The notes beneath the pieces are model-generated. The model was not told where the DNA came from. It saw only the letters and a list, made by a program, of their open reading frames with translations, and did no database searches. Positions 8,714 through 17,571 of a DNA stretch of 64,000 bases are shown here, piece after piece (within the stretch, counting starts at the first letter, position 1; each line of letters begins with the position of its first letter). Both the position numbers and the translations under genes were made by a program. The stretch comes from Candidatus Sulfopaludibacter sp. SbA3 (GTDB lineage Bacteria; Acidobacteriota; Terriglobia; Bryobacterales; Bryobacteraceae): positions 124,001 through 188,000 of the forward strand of contig CAMDCN010000001.1 of NCBI GenBank assembly GCA_945890485.1, written 5' to 3'.

Positions 8714-9438
8714 CCATCCGCGCGACGGGTTTGGTGAAGCGGTTCGGCGACTTCACGGCGGTGGCGGGCGTGGACTTGAGCGTCGAGCCCGGCAACATTC
8801 ATGGGTTTCTCGGGCCGAACGGATCGGGCAAGTCGACCACGGTGAAGATGCTGACGGGACTGCTGATTCCAACGGCGGGCACCGTGGAAATCAATGGCAT
8901 TTCGCTGGCAGCGGATCCGGTGGCGGTGAAGCGGTCAATCGGGGTGCTGCCGGAGGATCTGGCGCTGTTTGATGCGCTGACGCTGTGGGAGCATCTGGCG
9001 TTGGCCGGGCCGCTCTACGGCCTCACGGCGGCGGAGACGGCGGAGCGCGCCGGGCAGTTGCTGCGCTACCTCGATCTATTCGACGAACGGCATACCGAGG
9101 CCGGCCAAGCCTCCTATGGCATGCGGAAGAAGACCGCCTTTGCCATGGCGCTGCTGCATAACCCGAAGACGCTATTTCTCGATGAGCCGTTCGAGGGCAT
9201 CGATCCCTCGTCGGCGGAAAACATGCGGGAGTTACTCGTCAATTTGGCGGCGAAGGGGGCGGCTGTCTTCATCACGTCGCATATTCTGGACGTCGTTGAA
9301 AAGCTGGTGGGCACGTACTCGATTCTCTCTGGCGGCAAGGTGGTGGCGAGTGGGCGGACGGGCGACCGGCCGTTGAAGGACGTCTATTTCGAACATATTC
9401 CGCGTCCTGCGGGGGAGGACTTCACGTGGCTCGGCTAG
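8710..9438 (+). CDS. ABC transporter ATP-binding protein (ABC-2 exporter type)
   Basis: Product of 242 residues starting at the ATG that overlaps the AlkD-like stop by 4 bases. Walker A is GPNGSGKST, Walker B is LFLDEP with EGIDPSS, the H-loop is ITSH, and the signature is the relaxed ASYGM form common in ABC-2 exporters. It energises the permease encoded by the next gene, which it overlaps by 13 bases. The substrate is unknown. Confidence 0.9.
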   Translation: MTIRATGLVKRFGDFTAVAGVDLSVEPGNIHGFLGPNGSGKSTTVKMLTGLLIPTAGTVEINGISLAADPVAVKRSIGVLPEDLALFDALTLWEHLALAGPLYGLTAAETAERAGQLLRYLDLFDERHTEAGQASYGMRKKTAFAMALLHNPKTLFLDEPFEGIDPSSAENMRELLVNLAAKGAAVFITSHILDVVEKLVGTYSILSGGKVVASGRTGDRPLKDVYFEHIPRPAGEDFTWLG

Positions 9439-10487
9439 GGCCGCTGCTGTGGGGCTTGGTGACGATCCGCTGGCGGACGCTGCTGGGGCGGGGCAACGCG
9501 GAGCTCACGGGCGAAGTGCTGCTGCTGTTGGCGGCCGCGCTGGGGGCCGAACGCGTTCTGGCGTACCTGCCCCAGTTGCCGTTGCCAGGGGTCGTGGCCG
9601 GGCTGGGGATGGCTTGGCTGGCGCTGAGTTGGGGGCCGGAGGGCGCGCCGGGGCAGTTCCCGTTGACGCGAGGGGACCGGATGATGGTGCGGCTGACCGA
9701 AGTGGCCGTGAATCCGCTGAGCTGGGTGTTGTTCTATGTGTCGGCGCGGGTGTCGCCGTGGGCCGTGGCGCTGGCGATTCTGGCGATGTTCGAATGGCCG
9801 GCGGTAAAGCGCGGCAAGCGGGTTTCGGCAGGGCCGTCACGCTGGCCGGCGCTGCTGCGGAAGGACGTCCGGGCGGCGGTGCGGCTGCTTGACACCATGA
9901 TCGCCGGGGGCATCGCGCTGATGTTTCTCTCCTACGCGGTGCGTGAGCCGAACATGGCAATCGAAGCGGCCTGGATCATACCCGTCGTCGTGGCGATCAG
10001 CAATTCGAACCTGGCGCTGAACGCGTTCGGCACCGACCAGGGCACCGGGTTCGACCGGTATCTGCTGCTGCCAATGACGGGCGCCGATATCGTGCGCAGC
10101 AAGACGCAATCGTTGTTCGTGCTGCTGGGCGCGCCGATGGGGATCGTGAGCTTGGCGGTGTTCTGGCGTCTGGGTTGGGCCATGGGGGGGACGATCGTTA
10201 TCGAGTGCTTGAGCCTGCTGCTGTTGATGGCCGGTTGGGGCGCGTGGACAAGCGTCCATACGCCGTTCCCGCTGCGGGCGTACCGGTTTACCGATGGCGG
10301 TTCGGTGCTTTCCGGGTTAGTGGCGTTCGCTCTCTGCCTGGTGCCCGGGTTCGCCGCGGCGAGCGGGTTGTGGTGGGTTCGTTTCGTAGTTTTGGGACTG
10401 GCGGGCGCGATGGCTTGGCAATTGGTGGGCGCCGCCGGGCGACGCCTCGAAAGTCGGCGGGAGCTAATTCGCTCGCGTTTGCCCTAA
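9426..10487 (+). CDS. ABC-2 type membrane permease
   Basis: Integral membrane protein of 353 residues with multiple hydrophobic spans: around 30-70, 95-125, 160-190, 230-260 and two near the C-terminus. It overlaps the ATPase gene by 13 bases and is almost certainly its membrane partner. Sequence conservation is low and the substrate cannot be inferred. The 3' end overlaps the convergent oligopeptidase B gene by 24 bases. Confidence 0.8.
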   Translation: MARLGPLLWGLVTIRWRTLLGRGNAELTGEVLLLLAAALGAERVLAYLPQLPLPGVVAGLGMAWLALSWGPEGAPGQFPLTRGDRMMVRLTEVAVNPLSWVLFYVSARVSPWAVALAILAMFEWPAVKRGKRVSAGPSRWPALLRKDVRAAVRLLDTMIAGGIALMFLSYAVREPNMAIEAAWIIPVVVAISNSNLALNAFGTDQGTGFDRYLLLPMTGADIVRSKTQSLFVLLGAPMGIVSLAVFWRLGWAMGGTIVIECLSLLLLMAGWGAWTSVHTPFPLRAYRFTDGGSVLSGLVAFALCLVPGFAAASGLWWVRFVVLGLAGAMAWQLVGAAGRRLESRRELIRSRLP

Positions 10488-12461
10488 TGCTAATAAGAAG
10501 AAGGCGTAGTAGAGGGCCGTTTCGCGCAAGGCGTCGTAACGGCCGGACTTGCCGAAGTGCCCGGCGCCCATGTTGGTTTTGAGCAGGAGCAGGTTGTCGT
10601 TGGTGCGGAGTTCCCGCAGCCGGGCGACCCACTTCGTCGGCTCCCAATACTGCACGCGCGGATCGTTCAGCCCGCTGGTGACGAGCAGGTGCGGATAGGC
10701 CTGCGCGGTGACGTTGTCGTAGGGCGAGTACGACTTCATGTAGTGGTAGTAGGTCTCGTCGTTGGGGTCGCCCCACTCCTCGTACTCGCCGACGGTGAGC
10801 GGCAGCGTCTCATCGAGCATGGTCGTCAACACGTCGACGAACGGCACCCCGGCCATGGCCGCGCCGAACAGGTCCGGCCGCATGTTCAGCACCGCGCCGA
10901 TCAGCATTCCCCCGGCGCTGCGCCCTTCAATGGCGAGTTTCTTCGGGCTCGTGTAGCCGTTGGCAATCAGGTGTTCGGCGGCGGCGATGAAGTCGGTGAA
11001 CGTGTTCTTCTTTTCTAGGAACTTGCCGTGGTCGTACCAGGGGCGGCCCATCTCGGAGCCACCGCGGATATTGGCGATGGCGTAGGCGAAGCCGCGGTCG
11101 AGGAGGCTGAGGCGGTCGCTATGGAAGGTGGCTTCCATGTTGAGGCCGTAAGAGCCGTAGCCGTAGAGCAACATCGGCGATTGGCCGTCTTTGCGGAAGA
11201 GGCCGGTCTTATAAACGAGGGCGATGGGGACGGCGGTGCCGTCGGGCGCGGTGGCCCATAGGCGTTCGGTCGTGTAGAGTTCGGGGTCGTAGCCGCCGAG
11301 GACCGGCTCCTGCTTACGCATGGTGCGTTCGCGGGTACGCATGTCGTAGTCGTAGACGGTGAAGGGCGTCGTGAGCGAGGTGTAGCCGTAGCGGAAGACG
11401 TGGGTTTCGAAGGTTGGGTTCGAGAGCGACGTCAGGTGGTAGACCGGCTCCGGCACGGCGATGAGGTGGTTCTGATCGATGTTGATCTGCCGCAGTCCGT
11501 TGGTGCGTTCGTAGAGAACCAGATGTTCGGCGAACTCGGCGAAGCCTTCGAGGTAGACCTCCGGCCGGTGGGGGACCAGCTCTTCCCAATCGGCCGGGGC
11601 GATGACGGGCGCCTGCATCAGCCGGAAGTTGGTGGCTTCGAGATTCGTATGGATGAGGAAGTAGCCGTGCTTGTGGCCGACGGAGTACTCGACTTTGGGG
11701 CGGCGCGGGGCGATGACAGTGAAGTCGGCCAGCGGGGCGTCGGCGGGCAGGTAGTAGACCTCGGAACTGGTGGACGACTGGATGGAGAGCAGGAGGTATT
11801 CGTGGTCGCGGGTCTTATCGAGGCCAATGAGGAAGCGTTCGTCGGGCTCCTCGTAGACGAGGGTGTCCTCGGCCTGGCCGAGGGTGTGCCGCCAGATCTG
11901 ATATGGCCGCAGGGTGACGTCGTCGAGCTTGGTATAGAAGACGGTCTGGTTGTCGTTGGCCCAGACGAGGTCGGCGTGGGTGTTGGGGATGGAGTCCGGC
12001 AGCAGTTGATTCGTGCGGAGGTCGAGGAAGACGAGCGTGTATTTCTCATCGCCGGCGTAGTCCGTCGAGTAGGCGAGCAGGTTCTGGTCGGTGCTCGGCT
12101 CGAAGACGCCGAGGCGGAAGTAGTCGTGGCCTTCGGCCATGAGATTCGCGTCCAGCAGGACAACCTCGTCGGTCTGCTTGCGGCAATAGATGGGATAGGA
12201 GAGGCCCTGGACGGTGCGGGTGTAGTATTCCCAGTCGCCACGGCGGACGGGAACCGAGGTATCGGTCTCCTGAATGCGGCCGAGGATCTCGGTGTAGAGC
12301 TGCTCCTGCAGGTCCTTGGTGGGCGCGAGGGCCTCTTCCGTGCGGGCGTTTTCGGCTTCGAGGTGGGCGATAACATCCGGGTTCGTTTTCTCGCGGAACC
12401 AGAAGTAGGGATCGATCCGGCGGTCGCCGTGCTTTTCGTGGATCACTGGGACGGGAGGCAT
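10464..12461 (-). CDS. ptrB: Oligopeptidase B (S9 family serine peptidase)
   Basis: Product of 665 residues that cleaves peptides after basic residues. An N-terminal seven-bladed propeller starts with DPYFWFREKTNP. A C-terminal alpha/beta hydrolase domain carries the nucleophile in EGRSAGGMLIG, the Asp in SGLNDPRVQYWEP and the His in NMGAGHFGKSGR. Length fits oligopeptidase B (about 680), and no signal peptide is seen, so it is cytosolic. The gene is monocistronic, divergent from dnaE2 and convergent with the ABC permease. Confidence 0.93.
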   Translation of the reverse strand: MPPVPVIHEKHGDRRIDPYFWFREKTNPDVIAHLEAENARTEEALAPTKDLQEQLYTEILGRIQETDTSVPVRRGDWEYYTRTVQGLSYPIYCRKQTDEVVLLDANLMAEGHDYFRLGVFEPSTDQNLLAYSTDYAGDEKYTLVFLDLRTNQLLPDSIPNTHADLVWANDNQTVFYTKLDDVTLRPYQIWRHTLGQAEDTLVYEEPDERFLIGLDKTRDHEYLLLSIQSSTSSEVYYLPADAPLADFTVIAPRRPKVEYSVGHKHGYFLIHTNLEATNFRLMQAPVIAPADWEELVPHRPEVYLEGFAEFAEHLVLYERTNGLRQINIDQNHLIAVPEPVYHLTSLSNPTFETHVFRYGYTSLTTPFTVYDYDMRTRERTMRKQEPVLGGYDPELYTTERLWATAPDGTAVPIALVYKTGLFRKDGQSPMLLYGYGSYGLNMEATFHSDRLSLLDRGFAYAIANIRGGSEMGRPWYDHGKFLEKKNTFTDFIAAAEHLIANGYTSPKKLAIEGRSAGGMLIGAVLNMRPDLFGAAMAGVPFVDVLTTMLDETLPLTVGEYEEWGDPNDETYYHYMKSYSPYDNVTAQAYPHLLVTSGLNDPRVQYWEPTKWVARLRELRTNDNLLLLKTNMGAGHFGKSGRYDALRETALYYAFFLLALGQTRAN

Positions 12462-12505
12462 GCCTCTTCATGATAGGCTAGAGAGATAGCGAACAAAAGG
12501 CGAAT

Positions 12506-15499
12506 ATGAAAGGCTTGCCAGAGTTACGGGTTCGGTCGGCGTTTAGCTTTCTGGAGGGAGCGAGTTTGCCGGAGGCGCTGATGGCGCGGGCGGCGGAGTT
12601 GGAGATTCCGGCGGTGGCGCTGTTGGATCGGGACGGGTTTTCGGGGGCGGTCCGGTTCCACAAGGCGGGGGTGAAGCGGGGGATTCGGGCGCTGTTGGGA
12701 GCGGAGGTGACGGAGGCGGGAGGACGATTTCGATATCCGCTGCTTTGTGCTTCAAGAAAGGGATATCAAAATCTATGCACATTGTTGACTCGAATCAAGT
12801 TAGAGAGACGAAGCGGCGCAACGCTGGCCGATTTGGAGGAGTGTGCGGAGGGGTTGGTGCTGTTGGCAGGCGATCCGCTGGCGGCACAGAACTTCGACCG
12901 GGCTGTGGCGGATCGCCTCATCCAAATATTTAGTAAAACAAATATATATGTTGATTTAAAAAGACATTATCTGCGGACTGTGGAGGTTCGTAATCGGGCG
13001 TTGCTCGATATGGGCATCCCCGCCGTGGTCACCGGCGGCGTGAACCATGCGGTGGCCGAGGAGCGGCCGCTGATGGACATTTTGACCTGCGTCCGGCAGC
13101 ACACGACCATACAGGCCGCCGGCCGGCTGCTCGCGCAGAACTCCGAACGGTTCCTGAAAAGCACCGCCGAGCGGGAGGCGCTCTTCCGCGATCTGCCGGA
13201 CGCTGTGGCTCGGACGCGGGACCTGGGCGACCGGCTCGAGTTCACACTCGAAAACCTCGGCTACGAGTTTCCGCTTTATCCCGTGCCGGAGGGCGATTCG
13301 ATGGATAGTTTCCTGGCCAAGCGGACGGACGAAGGCGCACGACGACGGTATCAGCCGTACGGCGAGAAGCCGCGGCGGCAGATTGAACGGGAGCTGCGGC
13401 TGATCGAAAAGCTGGGGTTGGCGGGCTACTTCCTGATCGTCTGGGACATCGTCGAGTTCTGCCGGCGGAACGGGATCCTGGTGCAGGGCCGGGGGTCGGC
13501 GGCGAACTCGGCGGTCTGCTATTCGCTCGGGATCACGGCGGTGGATCCGGTGGGGATGGAGCTGTTGTTCGAGCGGTTCCTTTCTGAGGAGCGAGGCGAG
13601 TGGCCGGACATCGATCTCGACCTTCCGAGCGGCGACGACCGGGAGCGGGCGATCCAATATGTCTACGCGCGCTACGGGCAATTGGGTGCGGCGATGACGG
13701 CGAACGTCATCAGCTATCGCGGCCGCAGCGCCCGGCGGGATGTGGGCAAGGCGCTGGGGATGAACGAAGACGCGCTGCGCGATGACAAGCATCCGCTGGC
13801 GCCGCAGCTCGCCCGTTTCACGGAGGCGATTCAGGATCTGCCGCGGCATTTGGGGCAGCACTCGGGCGGTATGGTGATCTGCCAGGGGCAGTTGGATCGC
13901 ATCGTCCCGTTGCAGCCGGCGACGATGCCGGGGCGGGTGATCGTGCAGTGGGACAAGGAAGACTGCGCCGACATGGGCATCATCAAGGTCGATCTGCTCG
14001 GCCTGGGAATGATGGCGGCGCTGCGGGATACGATCATCCTGATCAAGCGTCACTATCACGAAGACGTGGATCTTGCTCATTTGCCGGCAGATGATCCGCT
14101 GGTCTACGCGACGTTGCAGCGCGCTGACACGGTTGGCATGTTCCAAGTGGAGAGCCGGGCGCAGATGTCCTGCCTGCCTCGGCTGCGGCCGAAGAAGTTC
14201 TACGACCTGGTGGTGCAGGTGGCGATCATCCGGCCGGGACCGATCGTCGGCAATATGCTCCATCCGTATCTGCGGCGGCGGCAGGGATTAGAGCAAGCTG
14301 ATTGTTTGCATCCAAAACTAGAAGCTGTTTTAAGAAGAACTTTAGGCGTTCCACTGTTCCAGGAGCAGTTACTGCGGATGGCGATGCTGGTCGCCAACTT
14401 CTCGGGCGGCGAGGCGGAGGAGTTGCGCCGGGCGTTGGGATTCAAGCGGTCGCAGCAGCGGATGGCCGAGATTGAAACCAAACTGCGGGCGGGCATGGCG
14501 GCGAACGGGATTGAAGGCCCGGTGCAGGATACGATCGTACAGTCGATCACGGCGTTTGCCCTGTACGGTTTTCCGGAGAGCCATGCGGCCAGCTTCGCGC
14601 TGTTGAGCTACGCCAGCGCGTATTTAAAAGTTCATTATCTGGCCGCATTTACGGCTGCCTTGTTAAACAATCAGCCGATGGGGTTTTATAATCCGCTGAC
14701 GCTGGTGAAGGATGCCCAGCGGCATGGGCTCCGCTTTGAACCGGTGGATGTGGAGGTCTCCGATTGGCTCTGCACGCTCGATGAGCAACTGCATCTGCGG
14801 CTAGGCATGAACTATGTGAAGGGGCTGCGGCAGACGACGGCGGAGGCGATTGTGGCAGCGCGGCCGTTCCGCAGTATCGACGATTTGAAACGACGCGTGC
14901 CGCAGGTTTCGGCCGAGGAGTTGAACCGACTGGCCGAGATTGGGGCGTTGAACAGGATCGGCGAATCGAAGCAGCGGCACCGGCGGGAGGCCTTGTGGCA
15001 GGCGAGCTTGGCGGTACGTCCGGCGGGGCAGTTGTTTGCCGGGATGAGTGAAGAGGGGCCCGCGCCGCTGGCGCCGATGGAGGCGATCGACCGGTTGCGG
15101 GCCGATTTCCGGACGAGCGGATTGACGATTGGCGCGCATCCGATGCGCTACTTCCGGGAGGCGTTGACGGCGGCGGGGGTGTGGCGGGCGGGCGAGTTGG
15201 CGGCGCTGGGGAACGGGCGGATGGTGGAGGTGGCCGGGCTCGTCATCTGCCGGCAGCAGCCGAGCACGGCGAAGGGGTTTGTGTTCCTGAGCCTTGAAGA
15301 CGAGACCGGGATCAGCAACATCATTTTGACCCCGCAGGTGTATGCAGAGTTCCGGCCGGTGATTCTGCGCGAGGGCTACTTGCGGGTAGAGGGAAGGCTG
15401 CAGAATCAATCCGGGGTGGTTTCCGTGAAAGGGGAGAAGGTGTATCCTGTCTCCTTGCGCGCGGAGGCGCCGCTAGTCGCTTCGCACGATTTTTGTTGA
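12506..15499 (+). CDS. dnaE2: Error-prone DNA polymerase III alpha subunit DnaE2
   Basis: Translesion C-family polymerase of 997 residues, slightly short for DnaE2. A PHP-like domain begins RVRSAFSFLEGAS. The palm carries GRGSAANSAVCY near 330, the catalytic PDIDLDLPSGD near 370 and the third acidic site KVDLLGLGMM near 495. The thumb/finger region has ESHAASFALLSYASAYLK near 690. A C-terminal OB-fold (MVEVAGLVICRQQP) ends the protein, without the beta-clamp and tau-binding tail of DnaE1. In many bacteria dnaE2 is encoded with imuA/imuB under LexA, but none of these is adjacent here and I see no LexA box. Several codon runs are strikingly AT-rich (see findings). Confidence 0.92.
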   Translation: MKGLPELRVRSAFSFLEGASLPEALMARAAELEIPAVALLDRDGFSGAVRFHKAGVKRGIRALLGAEVTEAGGRFRYPLLCASRKGYQNLCTLLTRIKLERRSGATLADLEECAEGLVLLAGDPLAAQNFDRAVADRLIQIFSKTNIYVDLKRHYLRTVEVRNRALLDMGIPAVVTGGVNHAVAEERPLMDILTCVRQHTTIQAAGRLLAQNSERFLKSTAEREALFRDLPDAVARTRDLGDRLEFTLENLGYEFPLYPVPEGDSMDSFLAKRTDEGARRRYQPYGEKPRRQIERELRLIEKLGLAGYFLIVWDIVEFCRRNGILVQGRGSAANSAVCYSLGITAVDPVGMELLFERFLSEERGEWPDIDLDLPSGDDRERAIQYVYARYGQLGAAMTANVISYRGRSARRDVGKALGMNEDALRDDKHPLAPQLARFTEAIQDLPRHLGQHSGGMVICQGQLDRIVPLQPATMPGRVIVQWDKEDCADMGIIKVDLLGLGMMAALRDTIILIKRHYHEDVDLAHLPADDPLVYATLQRADTVGMFQVESRAQMSCLPRLRPKKFYDLVVQVAIIRPGPIVGNMLHPYLRRRQGLEQADCLHPKLEAVLRRTLGVPLFQEQLLRMAMLVANFSGGEAEELRRALGFKRSQQRMAEIETKLRAGMAANGIEGPVQDTIVQSITAFALYGFPESHAASFALLSYASAYLKVHYLAAFTAALLNNQPMGFYNPLTLVKDAQRHGLRFEPVDVEVSDWLCTLDEQLHLRLGMNYVKGLRQTTAEAIVAARPFRSIDDLKRRVPQVSAEELNRLAEIGALNRIGESKQRHRREALWQASLAVRPAGQLFAGMSEEGPAPLAPMEAIDRLRADFRTSGLTIGAHPMRYFREALTAAGVWRAGELAALGNGRMVEVAGLVICRQQPSTAKGFVFLSLEDETGISNIILTPQVYAEFRPVILREGYLRVEGRLQNQSGVVSVKGEKVYPVSLRAEAPLVASHDFC

Positions 15500-15544
15500 G
15501 CTGTGTAACCGGCGCTCTTGCGCGTGTGAATGCGGAGGTTCGTG

Positions 15545-16495
15545 ATGAACAGAGTGGTCAAAGGGCTATGTTGGGGCGTCGGGGGTTTGGCGCTGATAGC
15601 GGGGTACTTCGTGGTGCGTCCACCGAAGAGTGCGCCGCCGAAGGAGATCCGGGTGCCGATGACGCCGGAGACGGTGGCGCGCGGCAAGTACCTCTATGAG
15701 GTGGTCGCCGATTGCGACGGATGCCACGGCGAGCGGAACTGGGGCAAGCAGCTTGCGCCGGTTGTACGAAGTGGCGCCGGCTTTACCTTTCCGCCGGAGA
15801 TGGGCATGCCCGGCAGCGTGACGGCTCCCAACATCAGTTCCCATCCGGAGGCGGGCATTGGCTCCTGGAGCGATGGCGAGAAGCTGCGGGCGATCCGCGA
15901 AGGGATTGGCCGGGATGGGCGGGCGCTGTTCCCGATGATGCCCTATGAAGCCTACCGGCACATGAGCGACCGTGATGCCGAGGCGTTGGTCTCTTACCTC
16001 AATACGCTGCCGGCGGTGCCGGACAAGCGCCCCCGCACCGAAATCGATTTTCCGGTTTCGGTACTGATCAAAGGCGCTCCGGCGCCGGTGGAAAGTCCGG
16101 TGCCGGAGCCGGCCGAGTTGGGCGAATATTTGGTGAAGTTGGGGGGATGCGCCGACTGCCATTCGCAGAAGGAGAACGGGGCGCCCATAGCGGGTAAGGA
16201 GTTGGCGGGGGGGGAAGTGTTCAAGACCGGCAAGTTCACGGTGCTGTCGGCCAACATTACGCCGGACGTGGAGACTGGGATCGGCCGCATGACGGAGGCG
16301 GCGTTTATCAAGCGCTTCCACGAATACCGGGAGTACGAACAGACGCCGTTGCCGGACGCCACCCAGAAGAACTTCACGCTGATGCCTTGGTTGCAGTATT
16401 CGCGGTATTCGGCCGAGGAGCTGGGAGCGATTTACCGTTATCTGCGGAAGCAGAAGGCGATCGTAAACAAGGTGACGGTTCACCCGGAAAGTTAG
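15545..16495 (+). CDS. Dihaem cytochrome c, membrane-anchored
   Basis: About 316 residues. The frame opens at 15530, but the ATG at 15545 has a strong GGAGG six bases upstream and begins a clean membrane anchor (MNRVVKGLCWGVGGLALIAGYF), so it is the preferred start. Two class I cytochrome c domains each carry CxxCH (CDGCHGE near 62 and CADCHSQ near 203) with likely distal Met ligands downstream. Tandem-haem proteins of this type pass electrons in the periplasm from dehydrogenases to terminal oxidases. No dedicated dehydrogenase is adjacent. The stop interlocks with the convergent gene in TTAG. Confidence 0.9.
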   Translation: MNRVVKGLCWGVGGLALIAGYFVVRPPKSAPPKEIRVPMTPETVARGKYLYEVVADCDGCHGERNWGKQLAPVVRSGAGFTFPPEMGMPGSVTAPNISSHPEAGIGSWSDGEKLRAIREGIGRDGRALFPMMPYEAYRHMSDRDAEALVSYLNTLPAVPDKRPRTEIDFPVSVLIKGAPAPVESPVPEPAELGEYLVKLGGCADCHSQKENGAPIAGKELAGGEVFKTGKFTVLSANITPDVETGIGRMTEAAFIKRFHEYREYEQTPLPDATQKNFTLMPWLQYSRYSAEELGAIYRYLRKQKAIVNKVTVHPES

Positions 16496-17517
16496 ACGAT
16501 CAGCCTGTCCGTGCGAGCCTCGGCGAGGGCCGCAAGGGCAGGCTCGATGGGACGAAGTTTGGTGGCGGCTGCGCGGAAGGTTTCGACAACCATGGGCAAC
16601 TCTTCGGGGTCGAGCGTTACGGCCTCCAGCCAGCGGCAAGCCTCCCGCAGAGTGTCGGTCGCGTAGGAGAGTTCGCCGCGGCGGGCAAAATAGGCCGAGT
16701 AGACGCCGAGCTCCGCGACGGCGCGGGAGCCGCACTCGCGCCGGATGGAGCGCGCCGAGAGCAGTTCGGCGAGCTCCAGCGCCCAGCCGTGCAAAACGAT
16801 CGGCGTGACGAGTTCGCCGCAATACCAGGCCACCTGCTGAAGACCCCGGGCGTAGGCCTGCAGGACATCGGCGCTGTCCGAATACAGGTTTACAATGCCG
16901 CGAAGATCTTCCACCTGCTCGCGCGCGGCGGGCACTTCCTGCAACTGGGCGTACGCGGCGGCGGCGTTGGCCAGCGCCATCGCGTACAGGGCGGGGAAGG
17001 GAGCGCGGTCGCGCCAGGTGCGGCTGAGCGTGCGGAGATTATCGAGGTAGATGGGAATGGACTTCGCGTAGCCGCGCTGGGCGAGCACCGTAACCATTTC
17101 GAAGTTCGACTGGGCGTTCCAGTACTGCACGCCTTCCGAGTAAGGGAACTGCGCGGAAACGGCTTCGCGCTCTTCCTGGCAGCGGAACGTTTCTTGCAGT
17201 AAGTCGTTCGAACCGTAAGCGGTGGTAAGTAGGCAGATGGTGCGGGCCCACGCGGTGGCGATGGGTTCGTTATTCGGATACGCTTCCCGGGCCAACTGAC
17301 CGGCTTGCCAGCATAGCGCCAACACCGGCGGCGAAGCGTCCTGCCGATGCAGTTGCAACAGGGCTCCAGCGCCCTCGGCACAAGCCAGAGCGGACGGCAG
17401 GCTGCTGACTTCCTGCATCAGTTCGCACAGAGCGGCGCGGGCTTCAAATGATTCGGATGGGTCAGTCGGCTGGCTCATGCGCTGCGCTAGCCTATCACAG
17501 CTAAGAAACAGATTCAC
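16492..17517 (-). CDS. Uncharacterised all-helical, TPR-like protein
   Basis: Product of 341 residues from a GTG start; an ATG at 17478 (MSQPTD) is a plausible alternative. No signal peptide or membrane span is seen. The sequence is a regular series of Ala/Leu-rich helices with repeated aromatic and Ala positions, consistent with a TPR/alpha-solenoid fold. I recognise no family. TPR-like cytosolic proteins of this length often follow DNA-binding or sigma factors in acidobacteria, but no such gene is beside it. Confidence 0.7.
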   Translation of the reverse strand: MNLFLSCDRLAQRMSQPTDPSESFEARAALCELMQEVSSLPSALACAEGAGALLQLHRQDASPPVLALCWQAGQLAREAYPNNEPIATAWARTICLLTTAYGSNDLLQETFRCQEEREAVSAQFPYSEGVQYWNAQSNFEMVTVLAQRGYAKSIPIYLDNLRTLSRTWRDRAPFPALYAMALANAAAAYAQLQEVPAAREQVEDLRGIVNLYSDSADVLQAYARGLQQVAWYCGELVTPIVLHGWALELAELLSARSIRRECGSRAVAELGVYSAYFARRGELSYATDTLREACRWLEAVTLDPEELPMVVETFRAAATKLRPIEPALAALAEARTDRLIV

Positions 17518-17571
17518 TCTAGGGTTTCTATTGGAGGGACTTCGCAGCAGCTATTCGCTTAGCATGCGTTT

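Noticed and set aside
11400-12473. 357-codon frame on the plus strand
   Set aside because: Antisense to the oligopeptidase B gene, which has intact catalytic motifs; the shadow reads as Val/Gly/Glu-rich nonsense.
12956-14263. 435-codon frame on the minus strand
   Set aside because: Antisense to dnaE2, with His/Arg/Gln-rich composition and no motif.
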